From: Centroberyx gerrardi
Lineage: Eukaryota > Chordata > Actinopteri > Beryciformes > Berycidae
NCBI RefSeq assembly: GCF_048128805.1
Contig: NC_136013.1
Span: forward strand, 5,752,602-5,816,601
Direction: 5' to 3'
Length of the DNA: 64,000 nt
The notes below the pieces were generated by a model. It was not told where the DNA came from and did no database searches. It worked only from the letters and a program-made list of their open reading frames with translations. A program made the position numbers and the translations under genes. Positions within the stretch are counted from its first letter, which is position 1. Each line of letters starts with the position of its first letter. Positions 21,160-34,600 of this stretch are shown here, piece after piece.

Positions 21160-21680
21160 AGGAGTAGTTCACAATGAAAATTCAGTCATTAGCTAGCCAT
21201 CCTCATCTCAGTTGAAACCCCATTGAAGTTTGTATTTCCACTAAACACTTTGTAGTCCTATGTCAACCCTCTTTCAAACTGTAGAAGTTAACGGAGCCGT
21301 CTTTTACCATTCCAAAAATAGCATAAAATGTCCATCAGATCTCTCCAAACAGCTGGTGCAGCATAATTCAGTTGTTTTGTAGCCAAACAATTACACTGTG
21401 GGTCCAAAAGTCTAATGTTTACCTCATTATCTCCTATATTTTCCTCACTGACTATGCGTAACCAGGCGTACAACTGTCACTGTCTAGGACAGAGCATTGT
21501 CAGTGAGGAAAATATAGGAGCTAATGAGGAAAATATTGGACTTACGAATCCAGAGTGCAACCGTTTGGCTACAAAACATTTGGATTATGCTGCACAAGCT
21601 GTTTGGAGAAATTTTATAGACATTTTATGCTTTTTGGAGGCTGAAATGACTGAATTTTCATTTAGGGACAAACTATTCCT
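21160..21680. mobile_element. TTAA-flanked foldback MITE
   Basis: The element is bounded by TTAA at 21156-21159 and 21681-21684. It starts AGGAGTAGTTC and its right end, on the other strand, reads AGGAATAGTTTG. The two halves are diverged inverted copies; for example CTCCTATATTTTCCTCACTGAC at about 21431 returns as its reverse complement at about 21498. Just left of it the first ~45 bases are tandemly duplicated (GTTAAAGGAGTAGTTCAC at 21109 and 21155). Confidence 0.8.
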
Positions 21681-21689
21681 TTAACAAAA

Positions 21690-24081
21690 TGAACCAGTCA
21701 GCTGCATAGGTTACATACAGTGGTTGATGAATGGAAGCAGGAGGTGGAGAGTAGAGAGGCTGTCCTTCAACCACAAGACCTGAATTATGGCCTCGCTGAA
21801 GTGTCCTTGAGCAGAACACTGAATCCCTACCATCTCCAGGGATGCTGTTCTGCAGCTGACCCTGACCTCTGACCTCCCTGTGGAGTGATGGCGAACTGGA
21901 TCAATAAAGTGCCCCATATGTAGTAAACTAATCTCATATAACAGTATCCACAGGAATAGATGTCACCGATGACCTGTGTTGCAGAGCTTGTCAGATTTGA
22001 AAAATGTGCAGTTTTGTACAAATATATCTTTGCTCTCTCCTTGCACATCCATTGTATCTGCCATCCTTCCATTTTAATTGTATTGGTATTGATTTTTTTT
22101 AAATATTTGTATCGTACCTGTCTTACTGTGCCTTGCTGCAAGCTGAATTTCCCCCATGGACAATGAAAGTGAGCTGAACTGAATGTAATCCCACCCTCAG
22201 ACCCTGACCCATAGGGCATATTATGTAATCTTGTTAGGTGGAGACTGGAAGAGTCTTGATACAGTTTAAGGACCCAGGCCCTAACCTATAGCCTCATAAC
22301 AATATCAGTATCCGTATTAGTCTTCGGTGGAAAAGTCACTTGTCTCTCCCTCAATGTTCCCTCAACTGAAATGAAAACTGAGAGGCACAATCATTTTCCA
22401 ATAAATGACACATAAATAGCATGGCACTTATTTTATTCAAATCAAATTCATAAATCATTTTGATAATACCTAGACCTAGACATCACGTAACATTTGAATT
22501 ATATTTGATTGATCATCACATCTTGATTAATAAAATGGGCGAGCTGTATTTCCAGCGTTCAGTAGCCGGAAGGTGTTCTTAGAAATCATTTAACAAACTC
22601 ACAATCACATAAAAGATCAATGGTCTTACATCTGCATTTCAGGCCAAGCACATTGGCCTGTACAGAAAATATACTTTTAATGCAATGAATCCTCTTTCAG
22701 TACCTGGAACTAGCCTGATGAAAACAAAATGCAAGACAAATATTGAGCAGTGCATATAATCAACACATACATGGTTTCTGAGCCACAATGAAGCTGATCA
22801 TGTGAAGAAGCATAGCGAGTTATCTTGGTTCTATCTTGTTCGAAGTCTCTGCACACACTGGTCCACAGCCTGGTTTCCACTACAGGGCCAGACGGTGTTA
22901 GCCAGGGCTTAATTATTAAATCTCAATCAGGGAGGTAAACCTTCTGTATGTAGGCCACAGTGACACCTTAACTTCACCAACCAATTTCACCATTTTGCCA
23001 GTCAGCTATGGTTTTAATAGAATATGACCTCCAAATGTTAGAGTAGACAAATGTACTAGCCAAAGAGCTAGCAGCATTTAGTGTTAAATTTCCTGTCTTT
23101 CTGTCACAATTTATGTCATTGTTTTTCAAATGCAATGAATAGTTCTTTTTTTAAATGAATGAATAAAAAATGAAACTTTCAGTCTCACATTATAAACACG
23201 TTGCTTTGGCCCTGGCTCCAGCTCCAGCAGGCCCCAAGTGGCTTTTGGCTTTGAGGGAAGGTCAAATTCATTTTGGTTGCAGTCCAACAAATGAAACGGG
23301 CAATTACAATCTATTGGCAGTAGCTGGGTTAACCCATATGAAAACAAAACACACAAACATGACCATCGGTTCCCGTGTACTTTGGAGATATTTACGAGGG
23401 GGAACCAAAACCATGGCACTTCAGTGAGTAAAACACAAGAATTTATCCAGAAGGTCCTGCTTTGCTTTAAGGGAAGAGGACAAACTCACAGCTGCAGGCT
23501 GGTCAGACTTGCTCTGCCACAAGTCAAAGAAGAGGAGTCATACGATCCTGTTAGCGTTAAAAACACTGCCTTTCTTTTTAGGTGGAATTGTACAACTTAA
23601 AGGTTTACTTTCAACATTTGCATATTTATAAGGACAAAGACGCAACACGTGCTAAATATCCATGGAAGAGAACAGCGCGAGTACGCTTAAATGGCTAGAC
23701 CTTGCCTTTTCTGCCTACTCACTGCTATAGCAAAAGCCTTGCCGTACCATGGTATAAAATAATTTTTCGCGTGAATAAGAGTGGAACAGCGGTGATACTA
23801 ACTGTGACCCCCTAAAAAGTTGCAAATAAATAATGTTCCATTTCTGGGGGAAAAAAAAAACAGTGACATAGCACAACACAACCCAAGGCACGCAACTTTT
23901 CCCTTTGTTTACAGAGCAGTGCAAAGGCAGAAACTCAAGATCTATGACATTATCTACCTAATGCTTGGTCAGAGAGCATGTACTTAGTAGTGTGGGCCAC
24001 TGCGGCCCATTGAGAGGTTGAGATGGGGTTGTGTCCTGTATCAACTGGCATGTTGAGGCTCCACTCAGAAAACACAGCAAC
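21690..24081. other. Cyrano-chp1 intergenic region and chp1 3' UTR
   Basis: I see no protein-coding sequence. The right part should be the chp1 3' UTR. A minus-strand AATAAA at 22432-22437 would give it about 1.6 kb, but this is not proven. A repeat fragment resembling a teleost SINE tail (CTGAAGTGTCCTTGAGCAG) lies at about 21796. Confidence 0.45.
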
Positions 24082-27000
24082 TTAGTGTAGGAACCGGATG
24101 CTCATTTTCTGTTCCACATCCACCTTCTCCAAGACCTAAGAAAACAAGAAAAACACTGTAAATTTAGCTGCCAATAATAATAATAATAACTGGATTCTAT
24201 GTTGTGGTCCTGTATTGCGTAATGGGTAGAGCATGACAATTTCACCCCCAGGGTAAAGGGTTTTCTATGGAGCCCGGCAGCGGCTGTCCTGGAAGGAAAA
24301 ATGTTTTTTTTTTTTACGAAGTATTAACTCGTGCACAATATATAAAATGTGCAATTGAGTGGAAAATGCCTTGATAACTAAATCCGAGTTTTTTAACTAA
24401 AGTAAAATTTAAAATTAACAATATATCAATCAATACGTCTTTATTCAACAAAATATCAGGCTAATTTAACTAAATAAATCAATGCAATCAAGTCAATTCA
24501 ACCAATTATGGTAAGGGAGTGAAATCAGTTGGAAACTTGCTGAAGGAGCCAAACTGAGCACACGCTTTACTTGTTTACTTGTGGGCGAGTGTTCATTTGT
24601 TCACACAAAATTATGAAACTGTCGCACAGAATAAGGCAAACGAAGGCACGAATGAACCAAAACAAGTGAATGATAGGCATCTTGTGCACTCATATTAATT
24701 AAACAAGGGCACGGGATCTATTTTTATGCGTACGCAATACCATGTTGTGCCCTTGATGTAGTAAAAAGTGGCCTCGAAATGTATTTTTGTCCCTTCTGCC
24801 TCTCCCCAGCTCTGTAGTTTGGGGCCACCGGTGCTAAAAATAAATACACTCATGGTTCTGGTACATGGTTAGGCCTTTAAAATACAAACATTCATCAAAT
24901 GGCATAAGTTTCGTTGTTAATTAGTTTCACCGGCACAACAAGGCAGCCATATTTATTTTTTAGTATTAAGAGACAGGATAGCTTTGAACATGTTCATTAA
25001 GACAGATGCTGATGCTACTCCTCTGACCACAAAACGTACCTTGATGAATTCATTAAAGGAAATGGAGTTGTCTCCGTTCTGGTCGGCCTCCTGGATGGTC
25101 CTGTCAGCAATACTGCCGAGCTGCTCATCTGAAATGTTTACACCAACCATCATCCTCAACACCTGTAAAGAAAGGACAAATCGTTCCTTTGGGGTTAATG
25201 AATACCAATGAAAAACACTTCCTATCCTAGTTGAAATAACACCAACAGATTTTCCATGAAGTAGACCTACACAAAATAGTGCAATGTTTTGAAAACAATG
25301 CTAATACTACATGTATTTATGTACGACACGAGATAATGTGTAGTTGTTTCAGTTAAACAGCGAGTAAACACCAGCCACACTGGACTGTAGGAATTACACG
25401 ATTATCAATACTGAACACATATTTACTGAAAAATAAGCATACAAACATTACTCGGGTCTGAACATTTAAGTCGTGCAGACTTGCGCAGCACATGAAGCAG
25501 GCAAGGCAGAAATGTTTTGCGCAAAACAAGAGATCCGTCTGAGTCATTTAACCCCGGGCTTACAGCAATTGCAGGTCACACAATGTCACCGAAACCGAGA
25601 TGGCTTCGCAGGGGGGCAAATAACATGGGAAGAGCACACAGGAAGACAAAATACAGGATATTAGACTGTCTGGGAGAAATCAACCTGTAGTTAAGGTGAG
25701 ATATCGCATCATTATCAGCAGAAGGGCAAAGTCTTCTCCTCATCGACATGGAAATCCCTCTCTCTAAGGAGTACTTAGAGGGAGGGAGTAGTAGATATTA
25801 CACAATGGCATCTGACTTCTTGTTAAAGCGTGGAACGAAAAGCAAATATTTTAAGTGGCAACAATGCTAGCTCTGTTTTTTCCATGACCGTAAGGAAAAG
25901 GCGTGTTTGGGATTGCGTTATTCATCATCCCCTTTATTTCCTTATCGTGTCAAACGGTTGTTTTCACAAAATGTATCGTGACTCGGCGTCCTAACTCACG
26001 GCACAAAGCAAACCTCTCACCTGTAGCAGCTCATCACGAGAGATTTTGTCATCTCTGTCCAGGTCATACAGACGGAAGGCAACTGAGAAAATAAAAAGAA
26101 AACAGGTCTTCAGGCCAATGAGAGACATATGTTCATTTTACAAAGTGCTCTGGGTGTGCATGAGAGTGGTCCAGACACACCCATGTGACTAAAGCTCTAG
26201 ACTCACAGAGCAACTTGTTTGTCCTGCTGTTGAGCGGCTCGCTGGCGGTGGGGTCCTTGTTCTTCTCGTTGTCCTCAATTGGTCTGAAGTGGGCCAAGGT
26301 CCGCATGAATCCCCTGAAGTTCACCTGGTCCTCCCTGACCAATGACAGACATGCAATTTAGGACATTTTACAGAGAAAAAAAAAATTATATTTACTTCCA
26401 TTTTCTGGTTAAGGGATTCGAAACAACCCATCACTGGGTTTTTATCTGGCTCAAATTACTCTTTTACTACACATAATACACACGAGTTGTGTGGCTAACA
26501 ATGAAAAACCCAAATTAGTTGTAATCTAATACCGTTGAGCAGAGTGTGTATTCTTTGCCTGCAGTAAGGAGTTACCCTGACCCTCTGGCTGTGTTCTCAA
26601 GCTGTTCCAAACCACACAAGCCAAAACCAAACCAGACAGACAAGAGCACATCTGAAACCATTAAAAACCATGGCTAAAATTAAGACGCCTACACATCTGA
26701 CTTTTTGGGATTATAATGATACCCTGGAAAGGAAACTTCAGGTTTAAAACAAGTGGTCAAGCTTTATGTAAGCTCCAAGATTGACAAAACAACCATCTGG
26801 CCAAAGAACAGCCTAATATACGGGCAAAACTTGCTGTCCTCAAAGCCCCGGTTTGATTTTTCTTAGTAGGGTTGGCAGAAAAAGACTAAGGTTCTGAGGG
26901 CTGCAGAACCACCACTAAAGAATCACCACTAAAAAGCACGATGGCGTGGTTCGGCTTTGTGGTGATTGTGACTCAAGCCTATAATGTATAGTCTTGTGAA

Positions 27001-29100
27001 AAACAAGATCACCGCTGAGAGCAGACCAACAACAGCGACGACTCACCCCTCAGGAAAGAACGCATTGATGATTCTGTCTCCCAGAGGATTGATGGCCAAC
27101 TCCGGGATCCTCTGGAAATCTTCTCGACTGCAGAAATGAGGAGACACGATGGAGGTGAAACCCAGCAGAATATATTTTAGGGAACAAATGACAAAATATC
27201 TGCAGAGCTAGTCCCAACCCTGACACCAAATTACCACAGATCTTAGATAAGTTGACAGATAACTGATTATCACCGGCTATAAAAAGGCATGATGCATCAA
27301 TGTAATGATCACAAGGGCAAGTCTTCATCATTCTTAGAAATTTGACTCATTGTGAATGAAGATATGCTAACAGTGGAAGAACAGCTGCAAAGAGAGTGGG
27401 AAATTAACATCAGCCACCAGTCAAATGCTGGTATATGTAGTCCTGGTTGGTAAGTCTACCTACTCTACCAGCCACTTAACCAGCCCATTTTTGTTCTAAA
27501 AATTGTTTTGGCTGGTAAAATAGTTGAAAGTGGCCACTGAATTTTGGAATCCAACAAAAGTTAGTCCTATCCTGTTGTAAAAGTACATGTTACAGAGATA
27601 AAATAGTACATAGAGGAGTGTAAGAGTGTATGTTTGTGTCTTTGTTGGCTGTCAGAGCCACCAATGGGACAGTGTGTCTGCTAGGTGAGATATATTTAAA
27701 ACTTGACTGTTGTGGCAACTGATGAATGATTAAAAAAAGTCACCTTGGACTCAAAGGAGACAGCGGCCAACTGCATACCATGACTTAAAGCCTCAGTGCA
27801 GGACAAGGGGATCCAACCACTTGTTATGTGTAAACATAAAGTCTTTGACTACAAAACTACAAACTATTGTTTTTCCCCAGAATGACTGATCTGCCTATGA
27901 ACCCTCTTAGTAAAGGACTATGTGGAAACAGTCATACTGAGTACTTATACTCTGCATCAAGCTTCCCAACATTCAATGATTAGCCATTTCTTCACCTATT
28001 GCTCATTCTGTCTAGATTGTGCATAGAGCTAGAGGTTAATCACGAACTTAAGAAATGTCATACTGAGTTCTCAACTGAATACTCACATCTGGCTGTGCTG
28101 TGATCATATGAAACATAAAAGACTTCACACACAACCTCTATGAAACCGAACGTAAGACTAGCACCACCTTAATATCTCCCATCAATGACAATTCACAAAG
28201 CTGTGTGTGAGACAATGAATTTTGATTGTTGCCTTCACACTAAATTAACTGTCAGTCTGGTCTAGAACTCTTTAGACGTATCATTCCACCTGCCACAGAG
28301 GCAGGGTTTTTCCAAAATTCAGACACTTTCGTAATTTAACAAGACAAATTTGTAATAGAAAAGAACATCCTAGTTCCAGGTTGGTGACCTGCCAAAGAGG
28401 CTGGGAAAGCAGGCGAACTAGTCAGCTTCAGGATAAATTTGCCAGCATTTGGCTAGTGTTAATTGCGTTCATTTCCCATCCATGTTTATGTTATTGTTTA
28501 CCTGAGGGTGCCATTTTCACCTTTATCCAGACTGGTGAAGCGACTGTAGAGGCGAGTGATCTGACTGTGGGAAACTGCAGGGGGACACAGAGAGCCAGAG
28601 AGATGTGACCAGCTGACCACAAAACAGGGTTTAGAGCATCAGGCAAAATTGCTTTTCACCTAAATATTGGGGGGGAAATGTGTGAAACTGGGCATCATTA
28701 CATTAACAATACACATAACGTTGTAGCATCCAAAACTGTCAAGTGCCATCACAAACTTTTTTCATACACAGAGGTTGTAAGTATGCAGTGTTTCTCAGAT
28801 ACACGGGATACCGGAGTGGCAAGTAAGGGCACTGCCACTAAAGCCATACAAAGCTATGTCGTTAATGCTATTATCCCGAATGCTTATTAGTTCATTTGAG
28901 GATGTAGAGGAAGGTTAGGCTTAAAGTAACCGGCTAGCTACAGAGAATGGTAACGTATATAACTTAAAGTGGTTAATATCAACGAGTGTTTGTGTCCCCC
29001 TCCAGCCCAGGAATTAGTCCGAGCTCAACTTACAGCCAGTCTCCTTCTTGATTTCTTCAATTTCCTCTTCTCTGAGTAACGTGGACGCTCGGGATCCCAT
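24082..29100 (-). CDS. chp1: CHP1, calcineurin B homologous protein 1
   Basis: Exons in transcript order are 29034-29100, 28502-28574, 27047-27127, 26207-26334, 26021-26082, 25040-25162 and 24082-24135. All are GT-AG and the phase closes at 195 residues, exactly the human length. CHP1 is an EF-hand protein that binds Na+/H+ exchangers (NHE1) and stabilises them at the membrane, among other partners. The N-terminus MGSRASTLL carries the Gly2 myristoylation site. EF-hand 3 reads [12 protein letters not shown] and EF-hand 4 [12 protein letters not shown], both with intact calcium ligands. The first two EF-hands are degenerate, as in the family. The conserved tail [14 protein letters not shown] closes it. 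Near identity with mammals suggests strong constraint. The 5' end sits in CpG-rich DNA, and the left flank is the Cyrano interval, as in human. Confidence 0.96.
27420..27565. repeat. interspersed repeat in chp1 intron 2
   Basis: The motif CTACCAGCCACTTAACCAGC, followed by AATTGTTTTGGCTGGTAAAA, resembles pieces at 2770-2840 and 3540-3610 in ndufaf1 and 34620-34670 in lgmn. It is a low-copy dispersed family in this window. Type unknown. I see nothing else definable in this intron. Confidence 0.5.
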
Positions 29101-29530
29101 GGTGAAATGCTAAAACGAATACAAGTACAGACCAGCCAGCTGTCTTTCGCAACCTAGCTGTACAAGATCTCGGAGAGATTCCGGATAGAGCACCTCGGAC
29201 CGAGGTTACACAGCTAACGACAAGTTAGCAAACAAGCTAGCGAGCTAAACTACTAACGTTACGCTTGTTGTGGTCTTGTCGTAAAATGAGCTGGCAATTA
29301 GTCAGAAAGTCGAGAGAGTTCAGTCCAATTCAGCTGTTCTCTGTCTTCTTCGCGATGTACTTGTGTACTCCGTTTGTTACGAAAAGAGGTCTGTCGTGTT
29401 ATCATGCCATCAAGGAGGTTTAGCTGCTAGCTATCTTCCTGCATTGTGAAGTGGGCGGGCAGAAGAGGCAGGTAGAAACGATGACGCGCGTGCAGGCCTG
29501 CCCACTGCTGTCTGACATAGAAATAGAATT
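29101..29530 (-). promoter_or_regulatory. chp1: chp1 5' UTR and CpG-rich promoter
   Basis: Sequence upstream of the chp1 ATG is rich in CpG up to about 29510, with a GC box type motif (GTGGGCGGGC at 29451-29460). No TATA box is evident. I infer a housekeeping-type promoter. Confidence 0.5.
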
Positions 29531-31147
29531 TTCAGAACAGACGCTGCTTTCAAGTGCTGCCGAAAATATCGCAATTACGACGTGTACATTCACCTAGGAC
29601 ACACCGAAGGGATAAAAACGACCGGACTAGGAAAGTTGGAATGTTCTGTCATACCCGAGTTGCTGAGATTTGTCATTTAGCGGGTGGAGACCGTGGAAGC
29701 AATTGATGGTAAAAGTGGCAAAGAGATTAATTCAACTTAATTTGTATGCCTCATGAACATTTTATCCTCGTAGCAACACATTAGCTGTGTGGAATTTGAT
29801 TTGATAAAACAAGTGCCACCAAAACCTTTTTTTTTGTTAGTGTCCATTTTGTTATTTTTTCTGCACCAAAATCCCGCAATGAACGTCAAGTCGTATTTAT
29901 TACTTGTGCAATCGAAAGAACGAGTTTACGAGGAGCACTTGAAGGCAGCATGGCTACAACAGGCGAGAATACGCAGCTATACCACTTCTACCCACACGGG
30001 GTCAGTGTAAGGCTGCACAATAATACTATGACTTTATACAGACAGCTTGAAATCAACCTTGCAGATCAATGCTTCTTGAACTGTTCTAAGTCAGGACTGA
30101 TCTAATGGACAAGTCAGTTTACCACCACCTTTTAATTTGTCACATAAAGTCTACCCAGTTTTTTACCTGACACGTTTATGATATCAATTCATAGTATCCA
30201 CTACATTATTGTAAGTAGGGTCAGACAGTGTAAGCTATATGAAAACGTGGTCTTTTCATTCATATGAAACATGGATGAATACTTTTCTGAGAATATAAAT
30301 GTTTTCCCCCCTTTTTCCTGTTTGTATTGGTGGTGAATCGGATCACCACCAAGTAAAGACTATAGTTAAACCACCTTATTTACAACATCACTGATATGCA
30401 CATAACACTTTAGAATAGGAAACACACATTAACTATTAACTATGGGTTTAATAATTTCCCTCAATAATATGTGATACTAGCACCTTCTAAGCCCTATACT
30501 GAGCAAAGCATACTAAGAACCTGATTCATGTGCAACAACTTTCTCGCTGACTGCTATAAGCACTAATTAGGAGGCTGTTGAGGGAAAACTCATAGTTAAT
30601 GGGCTGTAGTTGTAGAATACAATAGTGCAGAATAAGGTGCTAATAAGTGATGTGTAATGACTAATGATGAAAACAATACACTATTAATATGCATGTTAAT
30701 AAGCAACTTATTAATAGTTAATATGTGTTCCTTAATCTAAAGTGTTACCGAGAATGCTCGTTACAAAGGTGTCATGCTTCAGATATCAGGCATTAGACAA
30801 ACCCACAGCCAGACCAAGATCCTAATAAAGCTGACACTAGTTTATAGTATAAGTGGATTTGTGTGGGCCAACTGTCTTCCAGGTAGAGGAGGGAAGACTA
30901 AAAAGTGTTTATAATCATAGGCGAATAGGCTTAGGTTGGAATTAACTTATCACTTGGACAGCATACAAATCCTCTTCTGAAAAACATACAGTATGTAATG
31001 TATGCTTGTACTCTATTCAGCAGCTATGTGACATATTTTGCTCATAAAGGTCATAAAAATGACTCATTTGATATTTGGGAATTATTCAAAAATTACACAG
31101 GAAACACAGAAGCAAGAGGTAAAAGCACAATGCATTTTTCATCAGGT
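29531..31147. other. chp1-lgmn intergenic region
   Basis: No recognised gene. A short frame on the plus strand at 29949-29999 (MATTGENTQLYHFYPHG), ending at a GTCAGT donor-like site, could be a first coding exon of something divergent from chp1, but no continuation was found. A MITE lies at 30404-30746. Confidence 0.5.
30404..30746. mobile_element. MITE with ~35-bp terminal inverted repeats
   Basis: The left end AACACTTTAGAATAGGAAAC and the right end on the other strand AACACTTTAGATTAAGGAAC continue as matching inverted repeats (CACATATTAACTATTAA type) for about 35 bases. The interior is AT-rich and non-coding. Family unassigned. Confidence 0.75.
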
Positions 31148-31153
31148 TTTATT
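31148..31153 (-). promoter_or_regulatory. lgmn: candidate lgmn polyadenylation signal
   Basis: AATAAA on the minus strand, about 480 bases past the lgmn stop, is the first canonical signal found downstream. Confidence 0.5.
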
Positions 31154-31633
31154 TCAAGATCCCTGTGTTACAACAAAGTCTCTTGAACTTTTAACAAGCT
31201 TACTATATTCAGCGGCATGTCCTTTACACGTCAATCAAACATTCATGCCAGGGCCTTACACACCACAAATAAAGCTAAGAGCAAAATGGGGAAAATTTTT
31301 CCAATAATTCCATGTCATAATTGTCAAACCTATGTCTTATAAAAATCAGAATCAGTAAAACATTCTCCCAGAAACAGTGACTTTCACAGTGATATAGTGC
31401 AATTCATCATAAAACAAGTCTTTAAAAGTTCTCAGTAAAATCAAAAACATCACAAGTAAAAAAAAAAAAGAAAAAAAAAGAGAAGTGTTATAGTGTGTTG
31501 ATAAAACAATAAACCTCCAACTCCATGTCCGATTGGTTCCGAAGCAGCGCGGAGAGAAGCCTCGTCTTCTCAGGTCTTTACAGATGGAAGAAGCAATTTT
31601 ATTTGAGGCTTGCATGGATTTCCAGAAGTCCTC

Positions 31634-34600
31634 TTACTGTCTGAAATAACACACAAAGTCCATGGCCTTCTGGATCCTGGAGAGAGAGAAACAACAAAAT
31701 AAAATTAATTAGGCATTAATAAACAAAAATATATATATAAAAAAAAAAAACCGACAACTTTTGATTTAGAAAAGTTAGATTTTTCTATTGCTTTCTTCTA
31801 CTGTTAGATCGATATATATCGGCCTGTAAAACCTGCATTTTATTTTCTTTGCACATTTTATTTATTCATTTAATTGTTCAATAATGTTTTTGTATATATG
31901 AATTCTTCATTTAAAAAAGCAGTAATGTATTTCACAGTTTCCCCCACCAAAGAATAGGTGGGGTGGGTCACCCTTAGGTGCTGCTAACCCACCTAAAACA
32001 CTGAATCCTTGTAATTTTTGGTATGAATTTGGTCAATTTAAAGATATTAAATACGGGCACAAAATATCAGCTATTTGCAACAAGTCTAAAAATATCGCTA
32101 TCAGCCTTCAAAAACCCATATCAGTCAAACCCTGCATTACTATTTAAAACCAACTGGTCAGTCAGCAGAGAAGAGTAATCTGGCTTTACTTTGTTTTCAC
32201 ACTTTACTGTGTGATTTCCAGATTTTCCAATTAAAAGAAGTCAATCCTCTCATACTTTTACAGTTGCATGAAAAACATCAGTAACTTTTACTCTTAAATA
32301 AGCAACTTTTACTTCTACTCAAGTAAAATATCAGTCAAAGTAACAGTGCTTCTACTTGAGTCGGACATTCTAGTACTCTTTCCACCACTGACAAAATCAA
32401 AAACTTTAAATAACAGAGCATCCCTACTCATCGACACCTAATTAAAAAAAAAAAAAAAAAAAAATCAAACCACAGAGAAAAACACCAGCACAATGGTAGA
32501 ATGAGTTATCAAGTGTGTTGTACCGGTCTGTGGGGTATCCTCCCTCACACAGGTTCACCAGAGCGTAGAGATGCCTCAGAGCGTATTCATACTGAAACAC
32601 AAGACGACATCGAGTGCCAAAAAACGTCAACCACAAGTGACATTTATTTTCAGTGTACTGTATGCAAATGATGGTGACCCAAGCTAATTTCCCTGTTATA
32701 TACTTGTGTAACTCTTAAATGTCAAACAGTTCCAAAAAAAAACAAAACACAAAGGGAATTTTTGAGAATATACCCATGCAGACGCAGGAAAATACCCAGG
32801 AAATATTGTGTTTGAGCGATGAGGATTCTGTGTCACTTCTGAAGGGTTTTAGGACGATTTCTCACTAGCCTGACAATTATTATCTTCGGGGCAAACAGGC
32901 AAGGGACAAAAAAAAAACCAATCCATCCCTGCATCTAAAGTCAGACATATTCAGACATTTAAAAAGACAGAACAGCAGAGTCACTCCCCGTCTTCTGTCG
33001 TAGACTGACAATGCATCTCTTCAAGAGGAAAAACACACACACACCACCATTTCCTCACTGTATCTTCTCCATACTCCCATTTCCTCTTTCTAGTCACTCT
33101 ATTATGCGCTCCTCTTACAGTAAACAAACAAAAAAAACAAAAAATTCTACATTTCTCTCTGTAGCACTTATTTCTTTTTCTAGCACTTCTCTCTTACATG
33201 ATCTTTTTTTGTTTACACCTTACTGCTGGTTGCCTGTGATGTTGGTGATGTAGGAAGTGAAACTTGCTCTGCTGTTGCGCTCACTGTCAGTCACTCTGGA
33301 TTGCAGTCAGCTAAATATGCCTTGTCTTATGAATGGCATATATAAAACTGGATGTGACATTTCCCGTTTTAAAAAGAGAACCAACAACCAATATCATGCC
33401 ACAGGAGTTAGTTTCAACCATCTGCTACGAATAAAACCTGTCAAAACTCAAAGTACCTTACAAGGTTTCCTGAACCATTTAAACAAGCTGCAGTAGGTAA
33501 CTTTTATGGATTGATATTTATTATTTAGAAGTAATGAAAATAAACACCACGTCTGGTGGCCAAAGACGAGCAGGAGAACGTGTTAGAATCTCAGAAACAG
33601 CGGCAGCCCCGTTCCCCTGCTACTGTCATTTCAAAGTGAAATATCTGGAAACCCATCCGGCCAATGAGAAGTCAGAGGCAGAAGGCGTGACTCCGTCCTG
33701 TCACTCACTCCTCCTGTCACTCACTAGGAGGAGAGGGCGGCGTGTCGTTCCTTGTGTTGGTTTGAATTTCTCTTTCCTACAGCAGCTTGAACTTATCCAC
33801 CAAAATGTTCTATGGCCTTAATCTGTTAAATTCTAGTGCAAGTGCGAACTCAGCGCAAAACGGGATTCAGTGCTGCTGTACCTCTGTTTTGTGCCAGTTG
33901 AAGCAGGTGTTTTTGTAGTGGTTGACTGCAGCCTTGTAGCACTCATGCTGGGAGAGATCCGCTTTGTCGTCGAGAATCTGCTGGGCCTCGAACTCGTCGC
34001 CAGTCACCCTCTGAACCACCCTGCGCATCGTCTCAGCCAGCATCTGCTTGACCTGAACACACACACACAGGGCAACAGCATGTTCACGCTACGTTAGACA
34101 TCTGTAAATGTCGTGTTAACTGCTGCGTTAGTGCTGTGGCATCTTTCATGATGAATCTGATTTGCATCGCACGCTCCAACGATCATCCACACAAGACAGG
34201 AAACAGTCAAAACATCAGACAGTAAAAACAGGGCTGTAATAATGTGTGAAAACCACTGAACGTTCCTCCCTCTTTACCTTGAGGTGGCTATTGATCTCCA
34301 TGAGCAGCCCCCTTGCCATACCAATATCATTGGTGGCCATCATCTTCCTCTTGAGGATGGCCAGCGGTACGTCGGGGCTGGGGGTCAGATCCGGGTTCAT
34401 GACGGGCTGCAGGGTCATCGGGGGAGCAGGCTGGGCGCCCGACATGGAGTTACCCTGGAAGGCCATCACCTTCATGTGGGCCAGAGTCTGTGCAGGAAGC
34501 AAGAAGCTCATAATAAGTAGCGGAAACGGGCAGGAAACAAGCTTTTTTGTCGCAAAATTCCCCTCGCCACTTTCACTATTCTGCTAGCCAGCTAGACATT

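Noticed and set aside
20627-21172. 181-codon minus-strand open frame
   Set aside because: It covers the CpG-rich block and part of a MITE, ends in repeat DNA, and resembles no family. GC-rich DNA yields long chance frames.
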